A stretch of DNA of 64,000 nucleotides, taken from JAAFHS01 sp046049665 (GTDB lineage Bacteria; Pseudomonadota; Alphaproteobacteria; Rhodobacterales; Rhodobacteraceae). Numbering within the stretch: position 1 is the first letter of the stretch; each line of letters starts with the position of its first letter. The position numbers and the translations under genes were made by a program. The stretch is taken from contig JBJOQW010000072.1 of assembly GCA_046049665.1 (NCBI GenBank), positions 1 through 64,000 of the forward strand, given 5' to 3'. Shown here in pieces: positions 19,142-26,792 of this stretch. Below the pieces are notes generated by a model, which worked only from the letters and a program-made list of their open reading frames with translations, was not told the origin of the DNA and did not search any database.

Positions 19142-20377
19142 TTATTCGGCGGCGCGCACCTCTTGTACCCAAGCCACGATCAGTTCGCGCGATTCAGGGT
19201 TCATCTGGAACGCGTTAGGCGGGGGCATGGCGTGGCTAAGCCCGGCTTGCAGGTAGATTTCACTGGCATGACGGGCAACATCACCGGGCGTTTCGAGGTA
19301 CACCCCTTTTGGCGCCCAAAGGATACCGGTCCATGACGGCTCACGTGCATGGCACATTGAACAGTTGCCGATAACTGCGTTGTAGGCATCGTCAAACCCA
19401 TTGGCAGACACATAGCGCAGTTCTTGCGTGGTCAGTGCGCGGGCGGCGGCGGCGTCAGCCGTTTCAATGCTGCGCAACGTGGAAAGCCACGCAATGACCA
19501 CCATCAGAAGCACAGTCACCAGCCATGTCCAATGGGGCCCCTTTCCTGTCTTGTGCATGGTGTTGAAATAGTGCCGGATCGTTACTCCGGTCAGAAAGAT
19601 CAGGCAGGCAATTACCCAGCTGTAGGTGGTGCCAAACGCCAGCGGGTAGTGATTGGACAGCATCAGAAAGACGACAGGCAGGGTCAGATAGTTATTATGG
19701 GTCGATCGCAGCTTGGCGATGTTGCCATATTTTGCGTCGGGTTTACGGCCTGCTTTCAGATCGGCCACCACAATGCGCTGGTTCGGCATGATCTGGAAAA
19801 ACACATTGCCTGTCATGATCGTGGCTGTGAAAGCCCCCAGATGCAACAGTGCAGCCCGGCCCGTGAAAACCTGATTGTAGCCCCAGGCCATCGCAACCAG
19901 AATTCCGAACAAGACCAGCATAAGTGTCGTCGGGCTTTCGCCTAGCCTGGATTTGCAAAGCTGGTCATAGGCCAGCCATCCAACGCACAAAGAACCACCC
20001 GAAATCAGAATACCCTGCCACAGCGTCAGTTCGGCGCGCGTCGGATCAAGCAGAAACAGCTCACCACCAACCCAGTAGACAATCATCAACAGCGCCGCCC
20101 CTGACAGCCATGTCGTGTAGCTTTGCCATTTGTGCCATGTCAGATGTTCTGGCATCTGCGATGGCGCCACCATGTATTTGACGGTATGATAAAAGCCCCC
20201 GCCGTGAACCTCCCACTCTTCGCCGTAGGCGCCCTTCGGCAGGTCAGGGTTCGGTTTCAGCATCAGGTCAAGCGCGATAAAGTAGAAGGATGCGCCGATC
20301 CATGCCATCGCCGTGATGACATGCAACCAACGCACTGAAAATGCGATCCAGTCCCAGATCACCGCAAAATCATACAT
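19142..20377 (-). CDS. puuD: Membrane-bound urate hydroxylase PuuD with C-terminal cytochrome c
   Basis: 411 residues from an ATG preceded by AGGGGGG; the open frame continues 25 codons further upstream but without support. PuuD oxidises urate to 5-hydroxyisourate without making peroxide, passing electrons to the respiratory chain. Several transmembrane helices fill the first 300 residues (A-F-S-V-R-W-L-H-V-I-T-A-M-A-W-I-G-A), and the C-terminus is a cytochrome c domain with C-S-M-C-H and a later A-M-P-P-P-N methionine. It is divergent from a LysR regulator across 98 nt and convergent with malate synthase (17-nt gap). Confidence 0.93.
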   Translation of the reverse strand: MYDFAVIWDWIAFSVRWLHVITAMAWIGASFYFIALDLMLKPNPDLPKGAYGEEWEVHGGGFYHTVKYMVAPSQMPEHLTWHKWQSYTTWLSGAALLMIVYWVGGELFLLDPTRAELTLWQGILISGGSLCVGWLAYDQLCKSRLGESPTTLMLVLFGILVAMAWGYNQVFTGRAALLHLGAFTATIMTGNVFFQIMPNQRIVVADLKAGRKPDAKYGNIAKLRSTHNNYLTLPVVFLMLSNHYPLAFGTTYSWVIACLIFLTGVTIRHYFNTMHKTGKGPHWTWLVTVLLMVVIAWLSTLRSIETADAAAARALTTQELRYVSANGFDDAYNAVIGNCSMCHAREPSWTGILWAPKGVYLETPGDVARHASEIYLQAGLSHAMPPPNAFQMNPESRELIVAWVQEVRAAE

Positions 20378-20421
20378 GGCACCCCCCTGTTTCGCCTGAC
20401 ATCTGCAGCCTAGGCGGTGAT

Positions 20422-20442
20422 TGATTGTTCTGGTATTGATCA
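20422..20442. promoter_or_regulatory. Candidate LysR-type binding site between puuD and its divergent regulator
   Basis: TGAT at 20422-20425 and ATCA at 20439-20442 form an interrupted dyad with a T-N11-A core, in the 98-nt divergent intergenic region where a LysR protein would be expected to bind. The arms are short, so chance is a real alternative. Confidence 0.25.
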
Positions 20443-20475
20443 GAGCGGCCAAGGAGCATCAAAAAAAAACGAATA

Positions 20476-21417
20476 ATGTCATACCTGGAAAACGTGCGCA
20501 CCTTTGTAAGAGTCTACGAATTGGGCAGCATGTCAGCGGCCGGTCGGGATTTGCGTATTTCGCCAGCAGTGACATCTTCCAGAATTTCCCAACTTGAAGA
20601 GCATCTTGGCATTCGTCTGTTTCATCGCACAACCCGCAATCTGACACCAACGGAACAGGGCAAGGCCTACTATCGCGGTTCGGTTGATATCCTTGAGGCT
20701 GTTGAAAATGCCGAGGCGCAGGTCGCAAATATTACGGTCAATCCACGCGGATCGATCTTTATTGCGGCTCCCCTTGGAGTCGGGCGGCGTCTGATTGCCC
20801 CAAGAGTGAAGGCATTTCTGGAAAAGTACCCCGAGGTGAACCTGCGCCTGCGTCTGACGGACCGAAAGGTTGATCTGACCGCAGAAGGGCTGGACCTTGC
20901 ATTCTTTCTTGGGCAGCCAGAAGACAGCAATTTGAAGATACGCAAAATTGCCGATGTCGAACGGGTGCTTTGTGCCTCGCCTGACTATGTGTTGCGCAGG
21001 GGCATGCCAAGCAATGGTGACGAACTGGTTGCGCAAGGGCATGAATGCCTGAACTTGCGTTATCCTGGTGCGACAGAATTTCGTTGGCTTTTGCAAACGC
21101 CGGTCGGACCAAAACGGTTCCGGGTCTCTGGCCGATATGAATGCGATGATGGCGATGTCCTTACCGACTGGGCCTTGTCAGGCGCGGGCGTGGCCTTGAA
21201 GCCTGTGTTCGAGGTGGCAGACCATCTGAGGTCGGGCAGGCTGGTTGCCGTGGCAACCGAAACCCCACCCGAACCGATTCAGATGGCGTGCCTGTTTGCT
21301 CATCGCAGGGGGCAAGACCCCAAAGTGCGCCTTTTCATGGAATTCATGATCGACAAGATCGCCGATGATATTGGCGGCACAGTGATCGCGGCTGATGCGC
21401 CTCAGCTGCCCCGGTAG
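20476..21417 (+). CDS. LysR-family transcriptional regulator of the purine genes (probable)
   Basis: 313 residues. N-terminal winged helix: S-M-S-A-A-G-R-D-L-R-I-S-P-A-V-T-S-S-R-I, then Q-L-E-E-H-L-G-I-R-L-F-H-R-T-T-R, followed by the periplasmic-binding-protein-like effector domain. It is encoded divergently from puuD and overlaps the end of the HIU hydrolase gene on the other strand by 16 nt, so it likely controls urate catabolism; a purine intermediate as effector is inference. The nearest good ribosome-binding site (AAGGAG, 20451-20456) is 19 nt from the ATG and separated from it by a run of nine A, an unusual arrangement. Confidence 0.88.
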   Translation: MSYLENVRTFVRVYELGSMSAAGRDLRISPAVTSSRISQLEEHLGIRLFHRTTRNLTPTEQGKAYYRGSVDILEAVENAEAQVANITVNPRGSIFIAAPLGVGRRLIAPRVKAFLEKYPEVNLRLRLTDRKVDLTAEGLDLAFFLGQPEDSNLKIRKIADVERVLCASPDYVLRRGMPSNGDELVAQGHECLNLRYPGATEFRWLLQTPVGPKRFRVSGRYECDDGDVLTDWALSGAGVALKPVFEVADHLRSGRLVAVATETPPEPIQMACLFAHRRGQDPKVRLFMEFMIDKIADDIGGTVIAADAPQLPR

Positions 21418-21755
21418 GTTGAATAGCCAAAAGGCGATAGCAGCAAAGGCACGTGATAGTGCGACTGCGAAGACATGCCAAACCGCAGTGGAATAAGGTC
21501 AAGAAAGCGGGGTTCTTCCAAGGGTCCGCCGCTTGCATTCAGATAGGCCCCGGCGTGGAACACCAGCTCATATTCACCGGTTTGGAATTCTTCGCGTGGG
21601 AGAATCTGCTGGTCAGTGCGGCCATCCGCATTTGTGACCAGTGTCCGGACCAGCACACGTTCGTGGCCCGTCAGCCGGAACAGTTCAATCTTCAGTCCAG
21701 CCGCAGGTTTGCCGCTGGCCAGGTCAAGTACATGCGTCGTCAGGTAGCCTGTCAT
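21402..21755 (-). CDS. uraH: 5-hydroxyisourate hydrolase (transthyretin-related)
   Basis: 117 residues, standard length. It hydrolyses 5-hydroxyisourate, the product of PuuD, to OHCU. The N-terminal T-T-H-V-L-D-L-A-S-G-K-P-A signature and the C-terminal Y-R-G-S tetrapeptide, which forms part of the active site, are both present. The ATG follows GGGGGA. It converges with the LysR gene (16-nt overlap of 3' ends) and is divergent from puuE across 146 nt. Confidence 0.95.
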   Translation of the reverse strand: MTGYLTTHVLDLASGKPAAGLKIELFRLTGHERVLVRTLVTNADGRTDQQILPREEFQTGEYELVFHAGAYLNASGGPLEEPRFLDLIPLRFGMSSQSHYHVPLLLSPFGYSTYRGS

Positions 21756-21901
21756 GCGGTTTTCCCCCGGTTTTGGCGTATACTAGGCCGTGCTTATCTC
21801 TCTAGACAAAGCCTGACTTGCCGAACAGTCCATCAAGTTTTTTTTGAAAAAAGTTTTCACTATTCTGATCTACTAGCAAATCAACACAGGGGACCCCGCA
21901 A

Positions 21902-23314
21902 ATGTCACGATACCCGCGAGACCTGACCGGTTATGGCGCACAGCCACCTGCGGCCCAATGGCCGGGTGGGGCCAAGATCGCCGTGCAAATTGTTCTGAAC
22001 TATGAAGAAGGCGGCGAAAACAACATTCTGCATGGTGACGCCGCTTCAGAGGCGTTCTTGTCCGAGATTACGGGTGCCTCGCCTTGGGTCGGGCAGCGCC
22101 ACTGGAACATGGAGTCGATCTACGAATATGGCGCTCGGGCCGGGTTCTGGCGCTTGTTCCGGATGATGCATGATTTGCCGGTCACAGTGTATGGCGTGGC
22201 TACTGCGCTGGCCCGCGCCCCTGCTCAGGTGGCCGCCATGAACCGCGCCGGGTGGGAAATTGCAAGCCACGGGTTGAAATGGGTCGAACACAAGGACATG
22301 CCCATAGCTGAAGAGCGGGCGCAGATCCGCGAAGCAATTCGCCTGCATAAGGAAGTCACAGGAAAGGCTCCGCGCGGCTGGTACACCGGGCGATGTTCGA
22401 TGAACACAGTCGATCTGGCCGCCGCCGAGGGTGACCTTGCCTATATAGCAGACAGCTATGCCGATGATTTGCCCTATTGGACCAAGGCTGGCGGCAAGGA
22501 TCAGTTGATTGTTCCGTACACCATGGATTGCAACGATATGCGCTTTGCCATTCAGGCGGGCTTTACCAATGGCGATCAATTTGAACGTCACCTGATTGAC
22601 AGCTTCGACATGCTTTATGCCGAAGGCGAACAGGGCGCGCCAAAAATGCTGTCGATCGGTCTGCACTGCAGGCTGGCAGGCAGGCCGGGCCGTGCGCTGG
22701 CCCTGCAACGCGCCCTGAATCACTTCCGCAGCCATCCGGGGGTCTGGTTTGCCACGCGGGAACAGATTGCTGACCATTGGGCAAGACAACATCCGCCTGC
22801 CAAGGGTTTGCGGCCATCCGAGATGGATTTGCAAACCTTTGTTGCCGCATTCGGCGGCATCTTCGAACACAGTCCGTGGATTGCCGAGGCCGCCCATGCA
22901 CTGGAACTTGGCCCGACACATGATTGTGCGGCGGGGGTACACAGTGCACTGACCCGCATTTTCAGAACCTCCTCCGAGGTGCAGCGGCTGGGCGTTCTGA
23001 CTGCACACCCCGATCTGGCCGGAAAACTGGCGCAGGCAAAGCGATTGACAGCTGAATCGACCGCTGAACAGGCGTCAGTCGGACTTGATGCGCTGACTGA
23101 TGTGGAACGGGCAGAATTTACCCGCCTGAACGATGCCTATACTGCCAAGTTCGGCTTTCCCTTCATCATTGCCGTGCGTGACAATACCAAGTCCTCGATC
23201 CTGGCGGCATTCCAGCGCCGTATCGAGAATGATCGCACGACCGAATTTGCCGAAGCCTGCAGTCAGGTTGAACGCATTGCCGAGTTGCGTCTGCAGGCAA
23301 AGCTTGGGCCATGA
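21902..23314 (+). CDS. puuE: Bifunctional allantoinase (PuuE) / OHCU decarboxylase fusion
   Basis: 470 residues. Residues 1-300 form a polysaccharide-deacetylase-type allantoinase (PuuE), opening S-R-Y-P-R-D-L-x-G-Y-G and with N-Y-E-E-G-G-E and W-I-E/V-H type motifs. Residues from about 305 form an OHCU decarboxylase domain (UraD) with T-A-H-P-D-L-A-G-K and S-T-A-E-Q-A-S-V-G-L-D, which carry its catalytic His and Glu. The protein would therefore take OHCU to S-allantoin and then to allantoate. It is first of a run with the ureidoglycolate lyase gene, overlapping it by ATGA. Such fusions are known in proteobacteria. Confidence 0.93.
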   Translation: MSRYPRDLTGYGAQPPAAQWPGGAKIAVQIVLNYEEGGENNILHGDAASEAFLSEITGASPWVGQRHWNMESIYEYGARAGFWRLFRMMHDLPVTVYGVATALARAPAQVAAMNRAGWEIASHGLKWVEHKDMPIAEERAQIREAIRLHKEVTGKAPRGWYTGRCSMNTVDLAAAEGDLAYIADSYADDLPYWTKAGGKDQLIVPYTMDCNDMRFAIQAGFTNGDQFERHLIDSFDMLYAEGEQGAPKMLSIGLHCRLAGRPGRALALQRALNHFRSHPGVWFATREQIADHWARQHPPAKGLRPSEMDLQTFVAAFGGIFEHSPWIAEAAHALELGPTHDCAAGVHSALTRIFRTSSEVQRLGVLTAHPDLAGKLAQAKRLTAESTAEQASVGLDALTDVERAEFTRLNDAYTAKFGFPFIIAVRDNTKSSILAAFQRRIENDRTTEFAEACSQVERIAELRLQAKLGP

Positions 23315-23799
23315 CTGACCGTATCGTGATACAGCCGCTGACGGCAGCGGCCTTTGCGCCCTTTGGCGATATTCTTGATTGCTCTGGTGCGCCCGACAAG
23401 TTGATCAATCAGGGCTTGTGTGGCCGCTATCATGACCGGGCGAAACTGGATTTTTCTGATGGCCGTGCAGGGATAAGCATTTTCCACGCTCAACTGCGCA
23501 CATTTCCGATGCGGCTGGATCTGGTTGAGCGTCATCCCGAGGGAAGCCAGGCCTTTCTGCCGCTGGACAGCGTGCCTTTCGTGGTGGTGGTCGCGCCAGA
23601 CGTGAACGGAAAGCCTGGCCGTCCACTGGCCTTTGTCACGCAGCCCGGACAGGGCGTGAACTACCACCGTGGGGTCTGGCATGGTGTGCTGGCCCCTGTG
23701 GCGGGCAACGGAATCTTTGCCGTTGTCGATCGGATCGGATCGGGTGCCAATCTGGAGGAACACCCGTTCGATGATCCGCCCCTTTTGATCATGGAGTGA
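23311..23799 (+). CDS. allA: Ureidoglycolate lyase
   Basis: 162 residues, normal family length. A single-cupin enzyme that splits ureidoglycolate into glyoxylate and urea. The N-terminus I-x-P-L-T-A-A-A-F-A-P-F-G-D and the later N-Y-H-R-G-V-W-H motif are typical of AllA. Its ATG overlaps the stop of puuE (ATGA), implying translational coupling. Glyoxylate released here can feed the malate synthase encoded about 5 kb upstream. Confidence 0.94.
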   Translation: MTDRIVIQPLTAAAFAPFGDILDCSGAPDKLINQGLCGRYHDRAKLDFSDGRAGISIFHAQLRTFPMRLDLVERHPEGSQAFLPLDSVPFVVVVAPDVNGKPGRPLAFVTQPGQGVNYHRGVWHGVLAPVAGNGIFAVVDRIGSGANLEEHPFDDPPLLIME

Positions 23800-23889
23800 T
23801 CAGGGCGGAACCACCAAGTCGCCGACAGACAGGGCCGCAAGAACAACAAAAGCCCGGCTGTCATTCAGGAAACGAGGGAGGAGGAACCC

Positions 23890-25383
23890 ATGGCATCCAA
23901 TGATGCAGTTCACCCGGTAGACGAAATTCTGCCACCGCCCAAGCTGTTTACGCTTGGGCTTCAACATGTCTTGGTCATGTATGCGGGCGCTGTTGCCGTA
24001 CCGCTGATCGTGGGACGTGCGCTAAAGTTGCCACCGGAAGACGTGGCCTTCCTGATCTCGGCTGACTTGTTTGTCTGCGGGATTGTGACGTTGATCCAAT
24101 CATTCGGCGCAACACAGTGGTTTGGCATCAAACTGCCCGTGATGATGGGGGTTACCTTTGCCGCCGTCGGGCCGATGGTTGGCTTTGCCAATGCGCAAGG
24201 CGGGCCCGAGGGTGCGCGCGCCATCTTTGGCGCAATCATCGCTGCGGGGATCATCTCGATTCTGATTGCGCCGCTGGTGTCTAGGATGCTGCGCTTTTTC
24301 CCACCCATCGTGACGGGCACGATCATTCTGGTGATTGGGGTTTCGCTGATGCGCATCGGCATCAACTGGATCTTTGGCAACCCGGTTGGCCCGACTGCAC
24401 CGCAGATCATTGACCCGGCCCATGCCGATTGGTTGAAGGCTGTCACCGAAGGCGCCGCCGCCGGCACGATTGCAGGTGTGCCGGAGATTCCGCCGGGCCT
24501 TGCCCTTGCAGCCAAGGTAAACAACCCGCTGTATGCCCCCCTTGGCAATATCGCGATTTCAGCCATCGTTCTGTTGTCGATCATCCTGATTGCCAAGTTT
24601 GGCCGTGGTTTCATCGCTAACATCGCGGTTCTGCTGGGCATCATCATCGGTGGCACGATTGCTGTGGCCCTTGGGATGATGAACTTTGCCAAGGTGGGAG
24701 AGGCTGCATGGTTTGGCCTTATCACGCCATTTCACTTTGGCATGCCGACCTTCGATATCGTGATGATTGTCACCATGGTTCTGGTGATGATCGTGGTGAT
24801 GATCGAATCCACCGGCATGTTCCTTGCCCTGGGCGACATTACCGGGCGCAAGGTAGATCAGCCGATGCTGTCGGCCGGGTTGCGCACCGATGGTCTTGGC
24901 ACCTTGATCGGCGGTATCTTCAACACATTCCCCTACACGTCCTTCAGCCAGAACGTGGGCCTTGTCGGTGTAACGGGTGTGAAAAGCCGTTTTGTCTGCG
25001 TGGCGGGCGGCCTGATTATGGTTGTGCTGGGGTTGATGCCGAAGATGGGCGCCTTGGTGGAATCCGTTCCAACAATGGTGCTGGGCGGTGCCGGCCTTGT
25101 GATGTTCGGCATGGTTGCGGCGACAGGGATCCGTATTCTGGCAAGTGTCGACTTTGCCAAGAACCGCAACAACCTGTTCATCGTTGCCATTTCGATTGGC
25201 TTTGGGATGATCCCGCTGATCGCCCCGAACTTCAAGATGTGGATGCCCCATTCCATTCACCCGTTGATCGAAAGCGGAATCCTGCTTGCGTCAATCTCGG
25301 CTGTGGCCTTGAACGCCTTCTTCAACGGCGCGAAAGGGTCTGTTGACGAGGCAAAGCTTGCAGCTTCGGCGGCAGACCACTGA
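23890..25383 (+). CDS. NCS2-family purine (urate/xanthine) permease
   Basis: 497 residues with 12-14 hydrophobic segments. NCS2 motifs include the opening L-F-T-L-G-L-Q-H-V-L-V-M-Y-A-G-A, Q-x-x-G-x-x-x-F-G-I-K-L-P in the third helix region, and N-T-F-P-Y-T-S-F-S-Q-N-V-G-L. These identify the uric acid/xanthine branch of nucleobase:cation symporters. It lies 90 nt after allA, with a GGGAGGAGG ribosome-binding site, and is followed by a strong terminator at 25401, so it closes the puuE-allA-permease unit. Exact substrate (urate, xanthine or both) is inferred from context. Confidence 0.9.
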   Translation: MASNDAVHPVDEILPPPKLFTLGLQHVLVMYAGAVAVPLIVGRALKLPPEDVAFLISADLFVCGIVTLIQSFGATQWFGIKLPVMMGVTFAAVGPMVGFANAQGGPEGARAIFGAIIAAGIISILIAPLVSRMLRFFPPIVTGTIILVIGVSLMRIGINWIFGNPVGPTAPQIIDPAHADWLKAVTEGAAAGTIAGVPEIPPGLALAAKVNNPLYAPLGNIAISAIVLLSIILIAKFGRGFIANIAVLLGIIIGGTIAVALGMMNFAKVGEAAWFGLITPFHFGMPTFDIVMIVTMVLVMIVVMIESTGMFLALGDITGRKVDQPMLSAGLRTDGLGTLIGGIFNTFPYTSFSQNVGLVGVTGVKSRFVCVAGGLIMVVLGLMPKMGALVESVPTMVLGGAGLVMFGMVAATGIRILASVDFAKNRNNLFIVAISIGFGMIPLIAPNFKMWMPHSIHPLIESGILLASISAVALNAFFNGAKGSVDEAKLAASAADH

Positions 25384-25400
25384 TTGACCAAACCCAGTTC

Positions 25401-25440
25401 AAGGGCCCCGGACAGCATGTTCCGGGGCCCTTTTCGTTTT
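25401..25440 (+). terminator. Rho-independent terminator after the purine permease
   Basis: A perfect 12-bp stem (AAGGGCCCCGGA at 25401-25412 and its complement at 25421-25432) encloses an 8-nt loop and is followed by TTTTCGTTTT. It begins 17 nt after the permease stop. Confidence 0.92.
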
Positions 25441-25742
25441 GGGCATCGACAGGAACGCGGCCATGGTTGCCGTCATGGTGCAACCGCACAAGAGCTTGCC
25501 TTCAACATCACGTGCCGCTCTTTGGATGAAACGCACATGCAAGTACAGCGCGTGGGCTTTGGGCCGGGGTTCGATGACGCAGCTTACCGGGTTGGCGGTT
25601 TCTGGCAGGGCCCAAGCCTTTAACCCACGAAATCCCGTTGCCGGATCATTGTGGGCGATGTTCGTTTGGGTTGGCGCTGACTGGTTCTGCCAGCCTTGCC
25701 CAAGGCGGCAAGACAACGCCAAGTCAGGCTGGCAGATGCGGG
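25441..25742. other. Gene-free interval between convergent permease and ureidoglycine aminohydrolase genes
   Basis: About 300 nt after the permease terminator. Overlapping open frames exist on both strands but none has a convincing start site or a recognisable protein family. No tRNA-like fold, repeat or insertion-sequence end was seen. It may be the residue of a lost gene. Confidence 0.5.
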
Positions 25743-26594
25743 TTAGCGGCGGCGTTGGGCATGGGCAAGGCTTGAAGGGCGCAACGGCATGTGACGGTTC
25801 ACATCCTTGTAAAGCAAATAGCGGAAAGGCCCCGGTCCACCAGCATAGCAGGCCTGAGGGCAAAACGCGCGCAACCACATGAAATCACCTGCTTCCACTT
25901 CGACCCAGTCGCTGTTCAAACGATAGGCAGCCTTGCCTTCAAGCACGTACAACCCATGCTCCATCACATGCGTCTCCAGAAACGGAATGACGGCCCCGGG
26001 TTGCAGAGTCACGATTGTGACGTGCATGTCATGGCGCAGGTCAAGCGGATCAACAAAGCGCGTTGTCGCCCATTTGCCTTCGGTCCCCGGCATTGGCGTC
26101 GGGGCAATGTCATTTTCATTCAGAACAAGGACATCGGGTGCTGACAGGCCATCAACGGCATCATAGGCCTTGCGGATCCAGTGAAATCGCAAGGTTTGCG
26201 GCGTGACGTTGTGCAAGGTCCAATGTGCCCCCGGTGGGATGTAGGCATAGCCGCCTGGCACCAGATCATAAGACTGGCCCGCAACAGTCAGCCGCGCGCT
26301 CCCTTCCACAACAAACAGCACTGATTGGGCTTCGGCGTCTATTTCCGGCCGGTCAGAGCCACCGCCCGGCTGAACCTCCATGATGTACTGCGAAAAAGTC
26401 TCGGAAAAACCGCTCATCGGGCGGGCGATCACCCAAAGGCGTGTTTCGGTCCAGAATGGCAGATAGCTGGTCACGATGTCGCGCATCGTTCCCTTGGGCA
26501 GCACGGCATAGGCATCAGTAAAGATGGCCCGGTCCGTCAGCAATTGTGTCTGGTCCGGAAGCCCGCCCTGCGGAGCATAGTACGGCCTGCTCAT
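25743..26594 (-). CDS. allE: (S)-ureidoglycine aminohydrolase, bicupin
   Basis: 283 residues, typical size. The enzyme converts S-ureidoglycine to S-ureidoglycolate and ammonia, the step before AllA. Two cupin modules are visible: the first with G-Y-A-Y-I-P-P-G-A-H-W-T-L-H, the second with L-E-T-H-V-M-E-H-G-L-Y-V-L-E-G. The second cupin holds the Mn-binding His/Glu residues. It is transcribed away from the rest of the purine genes and divergent from the arsenic operon. Its presence implies that allantoate is handled by an allantoate amidohydrolase (AllC type), not found in the window, because allantoicase would bypass ureidoglycine. Confidence 0.9.
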   Translation of the reverse strand: MSRPYYAPQGGLPDQTQLLTDRAIFTDAYAVLPKGTMRDIVTSYLPFWTETRLWVIARPMSGFSETFSQYIMEVQPGGGSDRPEIDAEAQSVLFVVEGSARLTVAGQSYDLVPGGYAYIPPGAHWTLHNVTPQTLRFHWIRKAYDAVDGLSAPDVLVLNENDIAPTPMPGTEGKWATTRFVDPLDLRHDMHVTIVTLQPGAVIPFLETHVMEHGLYVLEGKAAYRLNSDWVEVEAGDFMWLRAFCPQACYAGGPGPFRYLLYKDVNRHMPLRPSSLAHAQRRR

Positions 26595-26772
26595 GATCTT
26601 CCTCTCTGGGGTTTGCCGATCTGGTTTGACCTTATGATCAAGGATGACGCCTTACCATCGGGCTTTGTGCAACATCAGCTTTTCGAAATACTTGAAGATG
26701 CTGCTTCGCTTTTGCGCAAGGCACAATCAGCCCTTGTTTCCGTCATGAAACCTTCATTTGACCCTGCAAATC

Positions 26773-26792
26773 ATTTCCTGCATTCAGGAAAT
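26773..26792. promoter_or_regulatory. Perfect inverted repeat overlapping the arsR-arsC start: candidate autoregulatory operator
   Basis: ATTTCCTG (26773-26780), a 4-nt spacer, then CAGGAAAT (26785-26792): 8-bp perfect arms ending one base before the ATG and including the AGGAA that serves as ribosome-binding site. A TTGACC hexamer lies just upstream at 26758. An ArsR dimer bound here would block both transcription and access to the start; that role is inferred. Confidence 0.6.

Noticed and set aside
25439..25882. 147-codon open frame between the permease and the aminohydrolase
   Set aside because: Overlaps the aminohydrolase gene antisense, has no ribosome-binding site and no family similarity that I recognise.
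26325..26792. Extension of the ArsR-ArsC frame upstream
   Set aside because: It runs antisense through the ureidoglycine aminohydrolase gene; the ArsR domain begins only after 26793 and the inverted repeat sits there.
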